From Algoriphagus limi (GTDB lineage Bacteria; Bacteroidota; Bacteroidia; Cytophagales; Cyclobacteriaceae), in the NCBI RefSeq assembly GCF_024919275.1, contig NZ_JANWGH010000001.1, positions 496,001 through 560,000 of the forward strand: DNA of 64,000 bases. The letters are read 5' to 3'. Positions within the stretch are counted from its first letter, which is position 1. Every line of letters starts with the position of its first letter. The translations under genes and the position numbers were made by a program. The notes beneath the pieces were generated by a model that saw nothing but the letters and a program-made list of their open reading frames with translations, ran no database searches and was not told the origin of the DNA. Below are positions 9,401 through 17,363 of this stretch, piece by piece.

Positions 9401-10241
9401 GGGCAACATCCTGAATTCGGATAGGGACATTATTAGTGACTTTGACTACGGCTTTATCCAAATCTGAAAGCTCTTCCACATAACCCAAGCCTCGGATAAA
9501 ATAATCAACTCGGTTGACCTCAATGGAATTTGCGGACACATCCAAATTAGATTTTCTGACCGCTTCCATGACATCCATCAAGCTGACTCCATTAGCTTTC
9601 AGGGCAGCAGGATCAATGTCAACTTGGTATTCTTTGATATAGCCTCCAACTGATGCGACTTCAGATACCCCTTCGACTGCAGTCAAAGTATATCGGATGT
9701 AATAATCCTGAATAGAGCGAAGTTCATGAAGATCCCATCCACCGATAGGATTTCCTTCCGCATCTCTTCCTTCTAGCGTGTACCAAAAAACTTGCCCCAA
9801 AGCGGTTGCATCTGGACCTAATTTTGGTTGTACCCCCTCGGGTAAAAGTCCTGCGGGTAGGGAGTTGAGTTTTTCTAGAACTCGGGATCTGCTCCAGTAA
9901 AACTCAATATCTTCTTCGAAAATGATATAGATGCTGGAAAAGCCAAAAGCAGAACTACTTCGAACGCTTTTGACCCCCGGCAACCCTAAAAGAGAGGTAG
10001 TTAATGGATAAGTGATTTGATCTTCCACATCTTGTGGAGATCGCCCCATCCATTCCGTAAAGACGATTTGTTGGTTTTCACCAATATCCGGGATGGCATC
10101 TACCGGAATAGGATCGCGAGGGATGATTCCGGTTTCCCAGTTAAAGGGAGCTGTAGAAATTCCCCATCCCACGATGAGAAGTAGGAGTAATACGGTGACG
10201 AGTTTATTCTCGAGGAAATACTTGATAATTGAATTCAGCAT
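6408..10241 (-). CDS. cusA: CusA/CzcA-family heavy-metal efflux RND permease
   Basis: A 1277-residue inner-membrane proton/metal antiporter. The N-terminus MLNSIIKYFLENKLVTVLLL is the usual HAE/HME start. Conserved features are DPIPVDAIPDIGENQ, the TM4 relay GTMVDLGIILNENILRHLE, AAEGKLFGPLAYTKTFAL and the TM10 segment GIATDDGVVVASYLDQSF. Met-rich loops (FLLMPTTMPHAGV, DPAPLTMFENT) fit copper/silver transport. It is about 230 residues longer than E. coli CusA. The excess is an extra membrane-helix block at about 545-680 and a soluble insert with RDENGNRIRFKVN. Long versions are common in Bacteroidota. It is the main gene of the minus-strand efflux operon. Confidence 0.92.
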   Translation of the reverse strand: MLNSIIKYFLENKLVTVLLLLLIVGWGISTAPFNWETGIIPRDPIPVDAIPDIGENQQIVFTEWMGRSPQDVEDQITYPLTTSLLGLPGVKSVRSSSAFGFSSIYIIFEEDIEFYWSRSRVLEKLNSLPAGLLPEGVQPKLGPDATALGQVFWYTLEGRDAEGNPIGGWDLHELRSIQDYYIRYTLTAVEGVSEVASVGGYIKEYQVDIDPAALKANGVSLMDVMEAVRKSNLDVSANSIEVNRVDYFIRGLGYVEELSDLDKAVVKVTNNVPIRIQDVARVNIGPQPRNMGGILDKSGAEAIGGVVIARYGDNPLKVIEGVKAEIEKISEGLPSKTLSNGQISKVTIVPFYDRTNLIYETLGTLYEAISLQILITIIVIIVMVYNLRASLLISALLPLAVLLCFVFMKYFGVDANIVALSGIAIAIGTMVDLGIILNENILRHLELAPSGKSKLTIVYEATSEVAGAILTAVSTTIVSFLPVFTLQAAEGKLFGPLAYTKTFALISAVIFTLLIMPAFSHWLFSWKSCKGKFARYWNYALVLGGIVIAFTIWSWAGWVLATYGLIHSLAFHFPEQIESRKNFLIITVTLVAVASLLTLEWMPLGVSNSTWINFLFISFLLTLVLGGFSLFIKVYPKILRWCLEHKKTFIAFPAFVILFGANVWLGFENVFGFVPKTFDQMGWNIRTNPLWSSLAHNFPGLGEEFMPSLDEGSFLLMPTTMPHAGVQENKEVLQKLDMLVTAIPEVELVVGKAGRAETAIDPAPLTMFENTINYKSEFARDENGNRIRFKVNSEGQYELKNGTLFDPESMEPHLINASQLIPDPDGEYFRQWRSHIQSPDDIWGEIVSVIQIPGVTSAPKLQPIETRLVMLQTGMRAPMGIKVYGPDLQTIESFGLQLEKFLKEVPSVKSEAVFADRIVGKPYLELDINREAISRYGMNVVDVQEFIETAIGGMQLSTTVEGRERYPIRVRYAREYRDDPAAIENLQVPTPQGNYIPLGQLAEISYRKGPDMIRGENSFLVGYVLLDKKPGFAEVSVVEQAQNYLKEKIATSELVVPQGVRYVFSGSYENQVRAEKRLSIVVPLCLIIIFLILYFQFRAVSTSLFVFSGIAMAFAGGFLMLWLYGQDWFMNFSLFDISMRDLFQMKVYNLSVAVWVGFIALFGIATDDGVVVASYLDQSFKSNEPKTIQEIREAVLEAGKRRVLPCLMTTATTLLALIPILTSTGRGSDIMIPMAIPALGGMVLELTTVFLVPTLYCWWAERKLSTNPSAFTADQNQ

Positions 10242-10272
10242 GATTCATTCCTTTAATTGAAAAAGAATAATG

Positions 10273-10311
10273 GCTTTGGTGCATTCCAAAGCATTCACGC
10301 GGTGAAACCGC
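10273..10311. repeat. Two adjacent perfect hairpins between HYC_CC_PP gene and cusA
   Basis: GCTTTGG/CCAAAGC (10273-10279 with 10286-10292) and GCGGT/ACCGC (10299-10303 with 10307-10311, GAA loop) occupy most of the 81-bp spacer. No T-run follows on the minus strand. They could stabilise or process the cusA mRNA, or be REP-like repeats. Confidence 0.4.
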
Positions 10312-10322
10312 AGGAATGAATC

Positions 10323-10733
10323 CTAGATTAAAAAGGTTTGGTAAAGTATATGGAGAGGGGTAGTGGGAGGCGGAGAATCAGTATGAAAAGGAGTGTATAC
10401 TTCTTTTTCAACTTCCTCAATTCCGAAGATGAAAACCTGAGTAAATGCTGCAACAAACTCGAGGTCAAAAGAAATTGTGTGTTTTTCAGCAGAAAAATCG
10501 TCTTCCACCTGTATGTGTTCAACGATATTTTGACAACAGCTTGTGGGATCTGATTTAGGCGAATCTTCATCCTTGGAGGAATCCATATTCATTCCACAGT
10601 CCACATTTTTTTCTCCAAAACCGATTTCCGACTTCACTTCATGTCCCATACAAAAATGGGTTGTCTTCGCCATACCAATGGTAGCGAAGAGCATAAAAAG
10701 AGATAGCGATATGGAAATCAGCTGTTTCAACAT
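10323..10733 (-). CDS. HYC_CC_PP family protein (small exported metal-site protein)
   Basis: A 136-residue protein with signal peptide (MLKQLISISLSLFMLFATIGMA). The motif pattern is THFCMG with His26 and Cys28, a Cys pair (TSCCQN) near residue 66, and SPPPTTPLH near the C-terminus. This matches the small HYC_CC_PP family found in Bacteroidota next to copper efflux genes. It is the first gene of the minus-strand operon, 81 bp before cusA. The Cys/His/Met content suggests periplasmic soft-metal binding or sensing; that is inference. A TACTTTTA box lies just before its ATG with TTTG 21 bp further upstream, a plausible but weak promoter. Confidence 0.78.
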   Translation of the reverse strand: MLKQLISISLSLFMLFATIGMAKTTHFCMGHEVKSEIGFGEKNVDCGMNMDSSKDEDSPKSDPTSCCQNIVEHIQVEDDFSAEKHTISFDLEFVAAFTQVFIFGIEEVEKEVYTPFHTDSPPPTTPLHILYQTFLI

Positions 10734-10817
10734 GGTAAAAGTACGAAATTTAAATTGGTAAGTTCAAATGTTTGTTTGTCTTGGGTTATACACATATGAT
10801 TGTGGGAAGATATTTTT

Positions 10818-10932
10818 ACCACATAGGATCATTGTCAAAATAGCTTTTTTGAGAAGAGAGTTTTTTTCACAACAAATAAATGAGTTCTAAGCTTGACATT
10901 TACAAAGCTTTGCTTCGATGTTCCTATGTGGT
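10818..10932. repeat. Gene-less inverted-repeat element E1
   Basis: Begins with ACCACATAGGATCAT and ends with the inverse TCCTATGTGGT (10922-10932), 11 bp perfect at the tips. The left 47-bp segment (10813-10859) matches 11101-11147 at 45 of 47 positions. It looks like a short non-coding relative of the GxxExxY element at 11106-11672. Confidence 0.65.
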
Positions 10933-10943
10933 TTGATTTCTAT

Positions 10944-11065
10944 TATATAGAATCATATCGAACATAGATTTTTTAGGCAATAATTCCTTCTCAAAGCAAA
11001 TTACTAAATGCTAAGTTTGATCTTTATTGAAGATTCCCTCTATGTATTCTATGTAGCTATGTGGT
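10944..11065. repeat. Degenerate inverted-repeat element E2
   Basis: The left side (ATAGAATCATATCGAACATAG followed by a T-run) resembles the left end of E1 and E3. The right side (CTATGTATTCTATGTAGC then TATGTGGTTT) resembles the right end of E3. The outermost ACCAC is lost on the left, so the boundary is approximate. Confidence 0.45.
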
Positions 11066-11105
11066 TTTAATTTTAGCTTTTGTTAATAAAGTGTGAGACT
11101 TTTTT

Positions 11106-11672
11106 ACCACATAGGATCATAGTCAACATAGCTTTTTTGAGAAGAGAATTATTCTTTCCTTTTTACTCAGAATAATTCTTCATAATATCTATTTACGAAG
11201 GTTTTTTGCCCATGATGAAAGAGGTTTGGAACATTGAAGTTTATTAAAATCCCTTTTGGTATTTTCAAGATGTTCATGTAATTGAAAACTTGAGCCTCAT
11301 GTATTGGCAAAATATCTGAAGTCGCTTTTAGTTCGACTACTATAAGTTCCTCTACTAAAAAATCACATCGAAATTGGGTGTCTAATACATGTCCCTTGTA
11401 TGTGATTGGTATTTCTAATTCCTGTTTGAATTCAATTTTACGGTCAGAGAATTCTAGTGCTAAACATTTTTGATACACACTTTCCAACAGACCTGGACCA
11501 AGCTGTTTGTGAACCTCGATGGCTGCGCCAATGATTCGGTAGGATAGGTCATCTATTTCTTTTCTCCTAGACAACATAAAACAATGAAATTTTCTTCACC
11601 AAATTAAAAACTAAATTCTAAATACCTTTGCAAAGCAACTATTTAGCTATGTTTTCTATGCTGCTATGTGGT
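11106..11672. mobile_element. GxxExxY-carrying element E3 with imperfect terminal inverted repeats
   Basis: Left end 11106-11132 and right end 11646-11672 are 27-bp inverted repeats identical at 23 of 27 positions, starting ACCACATAG on both sides. They enclose a single minus-strand gene (11167-11577). There is no transposase, so it would be a cassette or a trans-mobilised element. A TTAATAAAG word occurs outside both ends, but 15 bp away on the left, so it is not a clean target duplication. Confidence 0.55.
11167..11577 (-). CDS. GxxExxY protein (PD-(D/E)XK nuclease-like)
   Basis: A 136-residue protein with the naming motif G29-L-L-E32-S-V-Y35 in LGPGLLESVYQKCLALEF. The nuclease-like core is D72 (RCDFLV), then E82-L-K84 (VVELKA), then QVFNYM, as in PD-(D/E)XK folds. 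The family is widespread and its role is unknown; it is often found alone. Here it sits alone inside a pair of inverted repeats with two gene-less relatives to its left. The residues needed for catalysis are present, so the copy looks intact. DNA cleavage activity is inferred from the fold only. Confidence 0.85.
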   Translation of the reverse strand: MLSRRKEIDDLSYRIIGAAIEVHKQLGPGLLESVYQKCLALEFSDRKIEFKQELEIPITYKGHVLDTQFRCDFLVEELIVVELKATSDILPIHEAQVFNYMNILKIPKGILINFNVPNLFHHGQKTFVNRYYEELF

Positions 11673-11912
11673 TTAATAAAGATCTATACTTAAGGTGTTG
11701 AATTTTAGGAGTTTCAGAAAAAATTATGTTATCCATAGACTAAGCTTAATCAGAAGTATATTTTTAAAAAATTGGAAGAAGCATAGTCCCTATGGCAAAC
11801 TAACTTAAGTTCCTTCAGGATCTTTCAAGGAATTATTGAAATTATCGATTAAAAAAAATCAATTTCACCAATTCAACGATTCATCCAACCCTGAAATAGA
11901 ACTCTGAAACTA
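11673..11912. other. Intergenic, nothing recognised
   Basis: AT-rich sequence between element E3 and the HMA gene. No long frame, no clear terminator, no further copy of the inverted repeat. Confidence 0.5.
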
Positions 11913-12122
11913 CTAAAGTGGCTTCGCAATAAAACCTGCTTTTAAGACAGTTTTAAAAACTTCTTCCTCTGTTATATCCTCTGATTCAACTGTCAAAATT
12001 CTATCATCACTTTTCAAATCCACATCCCAAGACTGGATTTTGGATTCAGCATTCAATTTAGGCTCAACTTTAGCTAAGCAATTCCCACAGTTGATATTGG
12101 TTTTGAATTTTAGTGTTTTCAT
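11913..12122 (-). CDS. Heavy-metal-associated (HMA) domain protein
   Basis: A 69-residue single HMA domain. The metal loop reads INCGNCLAKV with Cys12 and Cys15, replacing the more usual GMxCxxC. The beta-alpha-beta-beta-alpha-beta pattern continues through WDVDLKSDDRILTVES and ends KAGFIAKPL. A small copper chaperone carrying Cu(I) to the efflux system is likely. It is separated from the efflux operon by the E1-E3 elements, but lies on the same strand. Confidence 0.85.
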   Translation of the reverse strand: MKTLKFKTNINCGNCLAKVEPKLNAESKIQSWDVDLKSDDRILTVESEDITEEEVFKTVLKAGFIAKPL

Positions 12123-12208
12123 AATGTAAGCTCTAATGTTTTGAGAAGTACTTTTCCATCAAAAATGTTCCCTCAAACTAAAATTTGGAAGAAAAGTCCA
12201 GGGTGAAT

Positions 12209-13189
12209 TTATTGCTTCATAGCTTTTTCCCAATCTAAAACTTCAATGGTGTTCAGTTCTGGTCCACCGCCTCTATTTGCTGAACCGGCTGCTACATAGA
12301 TTTTTCCGTCCAAAAAAACTGTTCCTGTTCCATGCCTACCTTGGTTTAATGGAGCTAAGGTTTTCCAGGTATTATTTCTTGTGTCTAAAACTTCCACTTC
12401 TGCATGAGCGGACTCCTGAGCAGCACTTTCTCCATTCATGATAACTAGGTATGGGCCTATACCCAAATTGGAATTACCAGCTCTTGGGGTAGGGATTTTG
12501 GTGGAAATTGTTTCCCATTTCCCCGTTTCAAAATCATAATAATCAATCTCATCTATGGTAGTTTCCAAAACCTGTCCGATAGCGGCATGGGAAGTTCTAC
12601 CGCCTGCGAGATATAATCGATTTCCAACGATGGCGGCACTTACATGATCGCGTGCTCTCGGGGCATCAGGAAGGGATTCCCATGTTCCGCTCTTTGGATT
12701 TAAAACATCAAACCAAGGGACAAAACCTTCATAGTGACCATCTTGAATTCCGCAGACCAAATAGATCTTTCCATCTTTAACCGCAACTCCGGCAGAACCT
12801 CTTAGTCTTCCTTCCGGAAGTTTAGGCCCTTCTCTCCAGCTTTTGGTTTCTGGGTTAAAAATCCAACAGTTTTCTATGGGAGTTTCATGGGGGTAGCCTC
12901 CAGTAAAAGCGCCGACAATCCAGATTTCATTTTCAAAACTCACCGCTTGAAAATGACTGATCTCCATGGGTGCATCCGCTACCTTTTTCCAAGTGGAGGT
13001 TTTTGGGTCGAATTCATCAACCGAGCGATCCCCACGTCCTCCCAAAGCATAAAATTTCCCATTGCATTCTACAAAAGAGTTTTCATGCCTTTTCATAGCT
13101 TCTCCCTTTGCTGGGATTTCATGCCAAGTTTCCTGAGCGAAAAGATTTAAACTCAAAAAGATAAGTAGGAGGGAAAATTGAGTTTTCAT
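12209..13189 (-). CDS. Secreted kelch-repeat protein
   Basis: 326 residues from the ATG at 13189 (MKTQFSLLLIFLSLNLFAQ), a clear signal peptide; an upstream ATG at 13228 would add 13 residues before it. Kelch repeats recur with the G-G pair and a following Tyr/Trp, for example KFYALGGRGDRSVDEFDP, LYLAGGRTS and IYVAAGSANRGGG, predicting a beta-propeller of about six blades. It probably acts in the envelope or outside the cell; substrate unknown. It lies 116 bp behind tyrA on the same strand with no obvious terminator between, but a functional link to aromatic synthesis is not expected. Confidence 0.8.
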   Translation of the reverse strand: MKTQFSLLLIFLSLNLFAQETWHEIPAKGEAMKRHENSFVECNGKFYALGGRGDRSVDEFDPKTSTWKKVADAPMEISHFQAVSFENEIWIVGAFTGGYPHETPIENCWIFNPETKSWREGPKLPEGRLRGSAGVAVKDGKIYLVCGIQDGHYEGFVPWFDVLNPKSGTWESLPDAPRARDHVSAAIVGNRLYLAGGRTSHAAIGQVLETTIDEIDYYDFETGKWETISTKIPTPRAGNSNLGIGPYLVIMNGESAAQESAHAEVEVLDTRNNTWKTLAPLNQGRHGTGTVFLDGKIYVAAGSANRGGGPELNTIEVLDWEKAMKQ

Positions 13190-13305
13190 AGGTTCTGGGT
13201 TTTGATTTGTCAAATTAAGGATTGACAATAAGTCTTCCTAAATAAAACGATCTCAATAGGCACCTTACAACTTTCCAACTTTACAAACTTTTACTATCAT
13301 CACCC

Positions 13306-14157
13306 TCAACCTTTCCCCAAATCCAAAATATCTCGAATCTGGTTGATCTCAGCCAATTCCTGATAGATGCTTTCTTTTTCGCTAGAAGAAATCTTATCTC
13401 GGATTGCGCTCAAATTGGTGATGTATCCATCCAAAGCAGCCAGGATGTTTTCTTTGTTTTCGGTTAAAATTGGTGCCCACATCGCCGGACTGGATTTAGC
13501 CAAACGTACAGTGGAGGCGAATCCTGAACCTGCCATATCAAAGATGTTTCGGTCGTCTTCCATTTTTTGAAGGACCGTTTTACCCAACATAAAAGAGGAG
13601 ATATGGGAAAGGTGGGACACAAAGGCCAAATGACGGTCGTGCTCTTCCGGATCCATAAACCGCAACTTCATATTCAAGGCTTCAAAAAGCTGATAGGCCT
13701 TTTCCTTGAGATAGAGGTCTGTTTTTTCGAGTTCGCAGAGAATCATCACTTTCCCGTCCAATAAATCAGCAAAAGCTGCTTTAGGTCCACTATACTCTGT
13801 TCCTGCAATAGGGTGGCCTGCCAGATATTGTTTTCGCTTTGGGTGTTTTTCGACAAGTTGACAAAGCTTGGATTTGGTGGAACCTAGATCAATTACCAAA
13901 GTTTCTTCTCCGATTTGGTCTAAAGTTTCCTCAAGAATTCTTCCCAAGCTATCAGCAGGGGTCGCCAATAAAACGATATCCGTATCGCTGTCGGGTTGGT
14001 TTTTAGCTTCGGTAATAATCCCCAAGATTTCAGCGTCTTTCTGGTTCTTTTCTGAAATGTCATACCCAGTGACGATGAGTTCTGGGAATTTTCTTCGCGC
14101 TGCCAAGCTGAAGGAACCTCCCAATAATCCCAGTCCAATAATGTGTATTTTTTTCAT
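13306..14157 (-). CDS. tyrA: Prephenate dehydrogenase
   Basis: 283 residues from the ATG at 14157 (MKKIHIIGLGLLGGSFSLAA); an in-frame upstream ATG would overlap far into the previous gene. The N-terminal Rossmann motif GLGLLGGS starts at residue 7. LLATPADS, the catalytic-domain signature LAGHPIAGTEYSGPKAA and HDRHLAFVSHLSHISSF follow. It oxidatively decarboxylates prephenate to 4-hydroxyphenylpyruvate for tyrosine synthesis. No ACT domain is visible. It overlaps the aminotransferase stop by ATGA (14154-14157), so the two are translationally coupled. Confidence 0.92.
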   Translation of the reverse strand: MKKIHIIGLGLLGGSFSLAARRKFPELIVTGYDISEKNQKDAEILGIITEAKNQPDSDTDIVLLATPADSLGRILEETLDQIGEETLVIDLGSTKSKLCQLVEKHPKRKQYLAGHPIAGTEYSGPKAAFADLLDGKVMILCELEKTDLYLKEKAYQLFEALNMKLRFMDPEEHDRHLAFVSHLSHISSFMLGKTVLQKMEDDRNIFDMAGSGFASTVRLAKSSPAMWAPILTENKENILAALDGYITNLSAIRDKISSSEKESIYQELAEINQIRDILDLGKG

Positions 14158-15305
14158 AGGTTTTGAGCTTTGATGCGTTTGATCGCTTCTAAAATTTTGT
14201 ATTCCGGCATGCAAAGGGAAATTCGAACATAGTCCTTGCCTGCATTCCCAAAGATTTTTCCCGGAGTGATGAAAATGTATTTTTCGTAAAGCAATTGATC
14301 CACTAATTCCTCAGCCTGAATGTTCGAAGGAACCTTTCCCCACACGAATAGACCTGATCGATCTTTTACATAGCTTAAGCCCAATAGATCAGCTAGTTCC
14401 CAAACCAATTTTCTTCGATTGCTGTAATGCTGATTTAAATCCTCATACCAAGTTTTTCCAAGTTTTAGGGCCGCAGTTGCTCCTTTTTGAATCCCTAGAA
14501 ACATCCCAGAGTCCATATTGGATTTAACTCGAAGAATGGCCTGAATCCAGTCTTTTTTCCCACAAACCATCCCAACTCGCCAGCCTGGAATGTTGAATGT
14601 TTTACTGAGTGAATTAAGCTCTAGGGCAACTTCTTGTGCTCCATCAATGGATAAAATGCTCAAGGGTTCGGGGTTCAAAATATGGCTGTATGGGTTGTCG
14701 TTTACCAAAATGAGTTCATTACTCTTCGCAAAATCCACCAACTTTTCGAACAATTCCTTTGACCCCCTGTATCCTGTTGGCATGTGCGGATAATTCACCC
14801 AAAAGAGCTTTATGCGGCTTAAATCCAGGTTTTTCAAATAATCCCAGTCAGGGGCCCCGTCCTCAAGAAGGGGATAATAAATTGCTTCACACTCCAAAAG
14901 TTGGGTCACAGAAGTGTAAGTTGGGTAGCCTGGGTCTGGAATCAGGACAGCGTCCCCAGGATTAAGGAAAGCCAGACTGATATGTAAAATTCCTTCTTTG
15001 GAGCCCATCAAGGGAAGAATCTCCTCGAAGGGATTAAGTTCAACTTGAAATTGGGATCTATAATAATCACTCATCGCAATCCGCATTTTAGGAATTCCCT
15101 GATAGGATTGATAGCCATGAGTTTGGCTTTGTGAAACCGTATTTTGTAATGCCTGAATGACGCTAGGATCCGGTGATAAATCCGGGCTTCCAATTCCCAG
15201 ATTAATGACTGGTTTCCCATCAGCAATGAGTTGATTAACCTCCCGAAGCTTTGCCGAGAAGTAATACTCTTGAGCCGTTTTCATTCGATTTGAAAAGCCC
15301 TTCAT
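14154..15305 (-). CDS. Class I/II pyridoxal-phosphate aminotransferase
   Basis: 383 residues. The PLP lysine is K235 in ELNSLSKTFNIPGWRVG. VNYPHMPTGY holds the substrate/PLP loop and NDNPYSHI follows. A second ATG at 15284 (MKTAQEYYFSAK) is an alternative start. Its place between pheA and tyrA suggests it transaminates phenylpyruvate and 4-hydroxyphenylpyruvate, or prephenate, to make Phe/Tyr. The family also contains LL-diaminopimelate aminotransferases, so specificity rests on context. The start overlaps the pheA stop by one base (TAATG). Confidence 0.87.
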   Translation of the reverse strand: MKGFSNRMKTAQEYYFSAKLREVNQLIADGKPVINLGIGSPDLSPDPSVIQALQNTVSQSQTHGYQSYQGIPKMRIAMSDYYRSQFQVELNPFEEILPLMGSKEGILHISLAFLNPGDAVLIPDPGYPTYTSVTQLLECEAIYYPLLEDGAPDWDYLKNLDLSRIKLFWVNYPHMPTGYRGSKELFEKLVDFAKSNELILVNDNPYSHILNPEPLSILSIDGAQEVALELNSLSKTFNIPGWRVGMVCGKKDWIQAILRVKSNMDSGMFLGIQKGATAALKLGKTWYEDLNQHYSNRRKLVWELADLLGLSYVKDRSGLFVWGKVPSNIQAEELVDQLLYEKYIFITPGKIFGNAGKDYVRISLCMPEYKILEAIKRIKAQNL

Positions 15306-16126
15306 TATCTCTTGCTTTGGTATTCTCCTAAAATCTTCAAGGTTCCAAAATCCTTTTTCACCAATTGCATGGCTTGGATAAACTGCCTGTAATCATCAAA
15401 TACGGCATCAATGAAAAATGCGTATTCCCAAGGTTTTTCGATAACGGGAATGGATTGGATTTTACTCAAGTCCAACCCATAATCGCTTAAATGAGTCAAT
15501 AGCTTGGCTAAACCTCCGGCTTCATTTTGAATGGTAATCTTAAAGGAGGCCTTGTCAGGAACGTACTGCTTAGCGCTTGTCTCTTTTTCCAAAATGATAA
15601 AGCGGGTAAAATTGCTTTTCACCGTTTGGATATCATGTGCCAAAATCACTAATCCATAAATTTCCGCGGCTATTTCACTGGCAATAGCTGCTACTCCTTG
15701 GAGATTTTCATCCGCGATTCGCTTCGCAACACTTGCGGTATCAATATCTTCTTTTGGCTGAAGGTTGGGATGCTTTTCCAAAAATGATTTGCACTGCAAG
15801 AGCGCCATAGGATGGGAGCGAACCTCTGTTAATTCCTGGAGATTTTCTCCTTTTAATGCCATCAATTGATGAGAAATCGGCAAGTAATATTCATCTCGAA
15901 TAGTCAGATCATAACGATCAATCAAATCGTAATTTGGTAAAATGGCTCCTGCGATGGAATTTTCAATTGCCATAACCCCTGCGTCAGCTTCTCCTGAAGC
16001 AACTGACTTGGCCACTTTTTCAAAGGTAGAAAAGGTTAATAATTCGCATTCCTTACCAAAAACCTGTAGGGCAACTTGATGATGAAAAGAGCCTGGAATT
16101 CCTTGAATAGCTATTTTTTGACTCAT
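15305..16126 (-). CDS. pheA: Prephenate dehydratase
   Basis: 273 residues from the ATG at 16126 (MSQKIAIQGIPGSFHHQVAL). The catalytic domain shows IENSIAGAILPNYDLI and the active-site NFTRFIILEKE (Thr-Arg-Phe). A C-terminal ACT domain begins at about residue 195 (ASFKITIQNEAGGLAKLLTHL) with IQSIPV in place of the usual ESRP, giving probable phenylalanine feedback. It converts prephenate to phenylpyruvate. No chorismate mutase domain is present; that activity comes from the DAHP synthase fusions in the same cluster. It overlaps aroA by ATGA at 16123-16126. Confidence 0.93.
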   Translation of the reverse strand: MSQKIAIQGIPGSFHHQVALQVFGKECELLTFSTFEKVAKSVASGEADAGVMAIENSIAGAILPNYDLIDRYDLTIRDEYYLPISHQLMALKGENLQELTEVRSHPMALLQCKSFLEKHPNLQPKEDIDTASVAKRIADENLQGVAAIASEIAAEIYGLVILAHDIQTVKSNFTRFIILEKETSAKQYVPDKASFKITIQNEAGGLAKLLTHLSDYGLDLSKIQSIPVIEKPWEYAFFIDAVFDDYRQFIQAMQLVKKDFGTLKILGEYQSKR

Positions 16127-17346
16127 AAATATTGAATTTGAATTCCAGTCAATTTGCAATGCTTCCAAAAACTTGGATAGGATTTATTGACTACGTCAGG
16201 ATCTTCTACCAATACCTTGGTTTTGGTAAGAAGGGGCATAAAGGCCATAGCCATTCTATGATCATCATAAGTATGGATTTGGACCTTATGAGGCATAGTA
16301 ACAGATGGAATTACTTGGAATACTTCAGGTTCAACCTCTTCAAGTTTTGCGTTGAACTTCCCTAATTCTTGCTGCAGGGCATAAATCCGGTCTGTTTCTT
16401 TGATCCTTAGACTTTCCAAACCGGTAAATTTGGAGTTTTGTCCAATGATGGCACAAGTTACCGCAACGGTTTGTGCTAGATCGGGGCAGTGGGTAAAATC
16501 AAAACTATCTAAACCCTTTACTGCTTGTTTTTCCAAAAGCACTCCTCCGTTTTTGAAGGTGCTTTTTACTCCCAAGTGATCCATGATTTCCACGATTTTG
16601 GCATCCCCTTGGAGGCTATTTTCTTTCAATCCTTTCAAGAATAAGGAGCCTGAGTCTGCGCAGGCAACCAAGCTAAACCAATAGCTGGCTCCAGACCAGT
16701 CACTTTCAACAGAAAAAGTCGCAGGTTGGTAATCTTGATGAGGAACTCGGATTTTCCGGTCTTCCCAGCTGTATTGAATACCAAAGTGCTTCATCAGCTC
16801 CAAGGTCATTTCAATGTATGTTCGGCTACCAATTTTTCCCTCCAATTCGATTTCCAGTCCTTTCGGTATAAGCGGAGCAATCATCAACATGGCTGAAATG
16901 TACTGACTTGATACATCTCCTCGCATTTTTATTTGGTGAGCTGTTTGTTGCTTTAGCCCGTGGACTGCCAAAGGAGGGAAGCCTTCCTCATTCATGTAAT
17001 GAATTTCTGCCCCCACGCTTCTGAGCGCCTCTACCAAAATTCCAATGGGTCTTTGGCACATGCGAGGCGTTCCAGTCAGAACTTTATGCTGGTTTGTGAT
17101 AGCTGCATATGCAGTCAAAAAACGCATGGTTGTCCCTGCATCCAATACATCATAAATGGGTGGATTGGTCTGCAAAATATCAATCATGGTCTGTGTGTCC
17201 CGAGCTTCTGCCAAATTGGAAATCTTATTTTGACTTTTGGTCAATGCGTCGATAATTAAGACGCGATTGGATTCACTTTTGGAAGAAGGAAGAGGAATTT
17301 CAGTATAGTTGAAATTTGATTTTTGGCTTAATTCAATGATATCCAT
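16123..17346 (-). CDS. aroA: 3-phosphoshikimate 1-carboxyvinyltransferase (EPSP synthase)
   Basis: 407 residues, slightly shorter than the usual 430. Substrate-binding PLPSSKSESNRVLII lies near the N-terminus, LDAGTTMRFLTA near 90-100, MRGDVSSQYISAML in the middle, and RIKETDRI plus TYDDHRMAMAF near the C-terminus. It joins shikimate-3-phosphate and PEP. The gap to aroB upstream is 17 bp and the stop overlaps the pheA start, so it belongs to one transcript. Confidence 0.95.
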   Translation of the reverse strand: MDIIELSQKSNFNYTEIPLPSSKSESNRVLIIDALTKSQNKISNLAEARDTQTMIDILQTNPPIYDVLDAGTTMRFLTAYAAITNQHKVLTGTPRMCQRPIGILVEALRSVGAEIHYMNEEGFPPLAVHGLKQQTAHQIKMRGDVSSQYISAMLMIAPLIPKGLEIELEGKIGSRTYIEMTLELMKHFGIQYSWEDRKIRVPHQDYQPATFSVESDWSGASYWFSLVACADSGSLFLKGLKENSLQGDAKIVEIMDHLGVKSTFKNGGVLLEKQAVKGLDSFDFTHCPDLAQTVAVTCAIIGQNSKFTGLESLRIKETDRIYALQQELGKFNAKLEEVEPEVFQVIPSVTMPHKVQIHTYDDHRMAMAFMPLLTKTKVLVEDPDVVNKSYPSFWKHCKLTGIQIQYL

Positions 17347-17363
17347 AGATGGAATAAAAAGCT

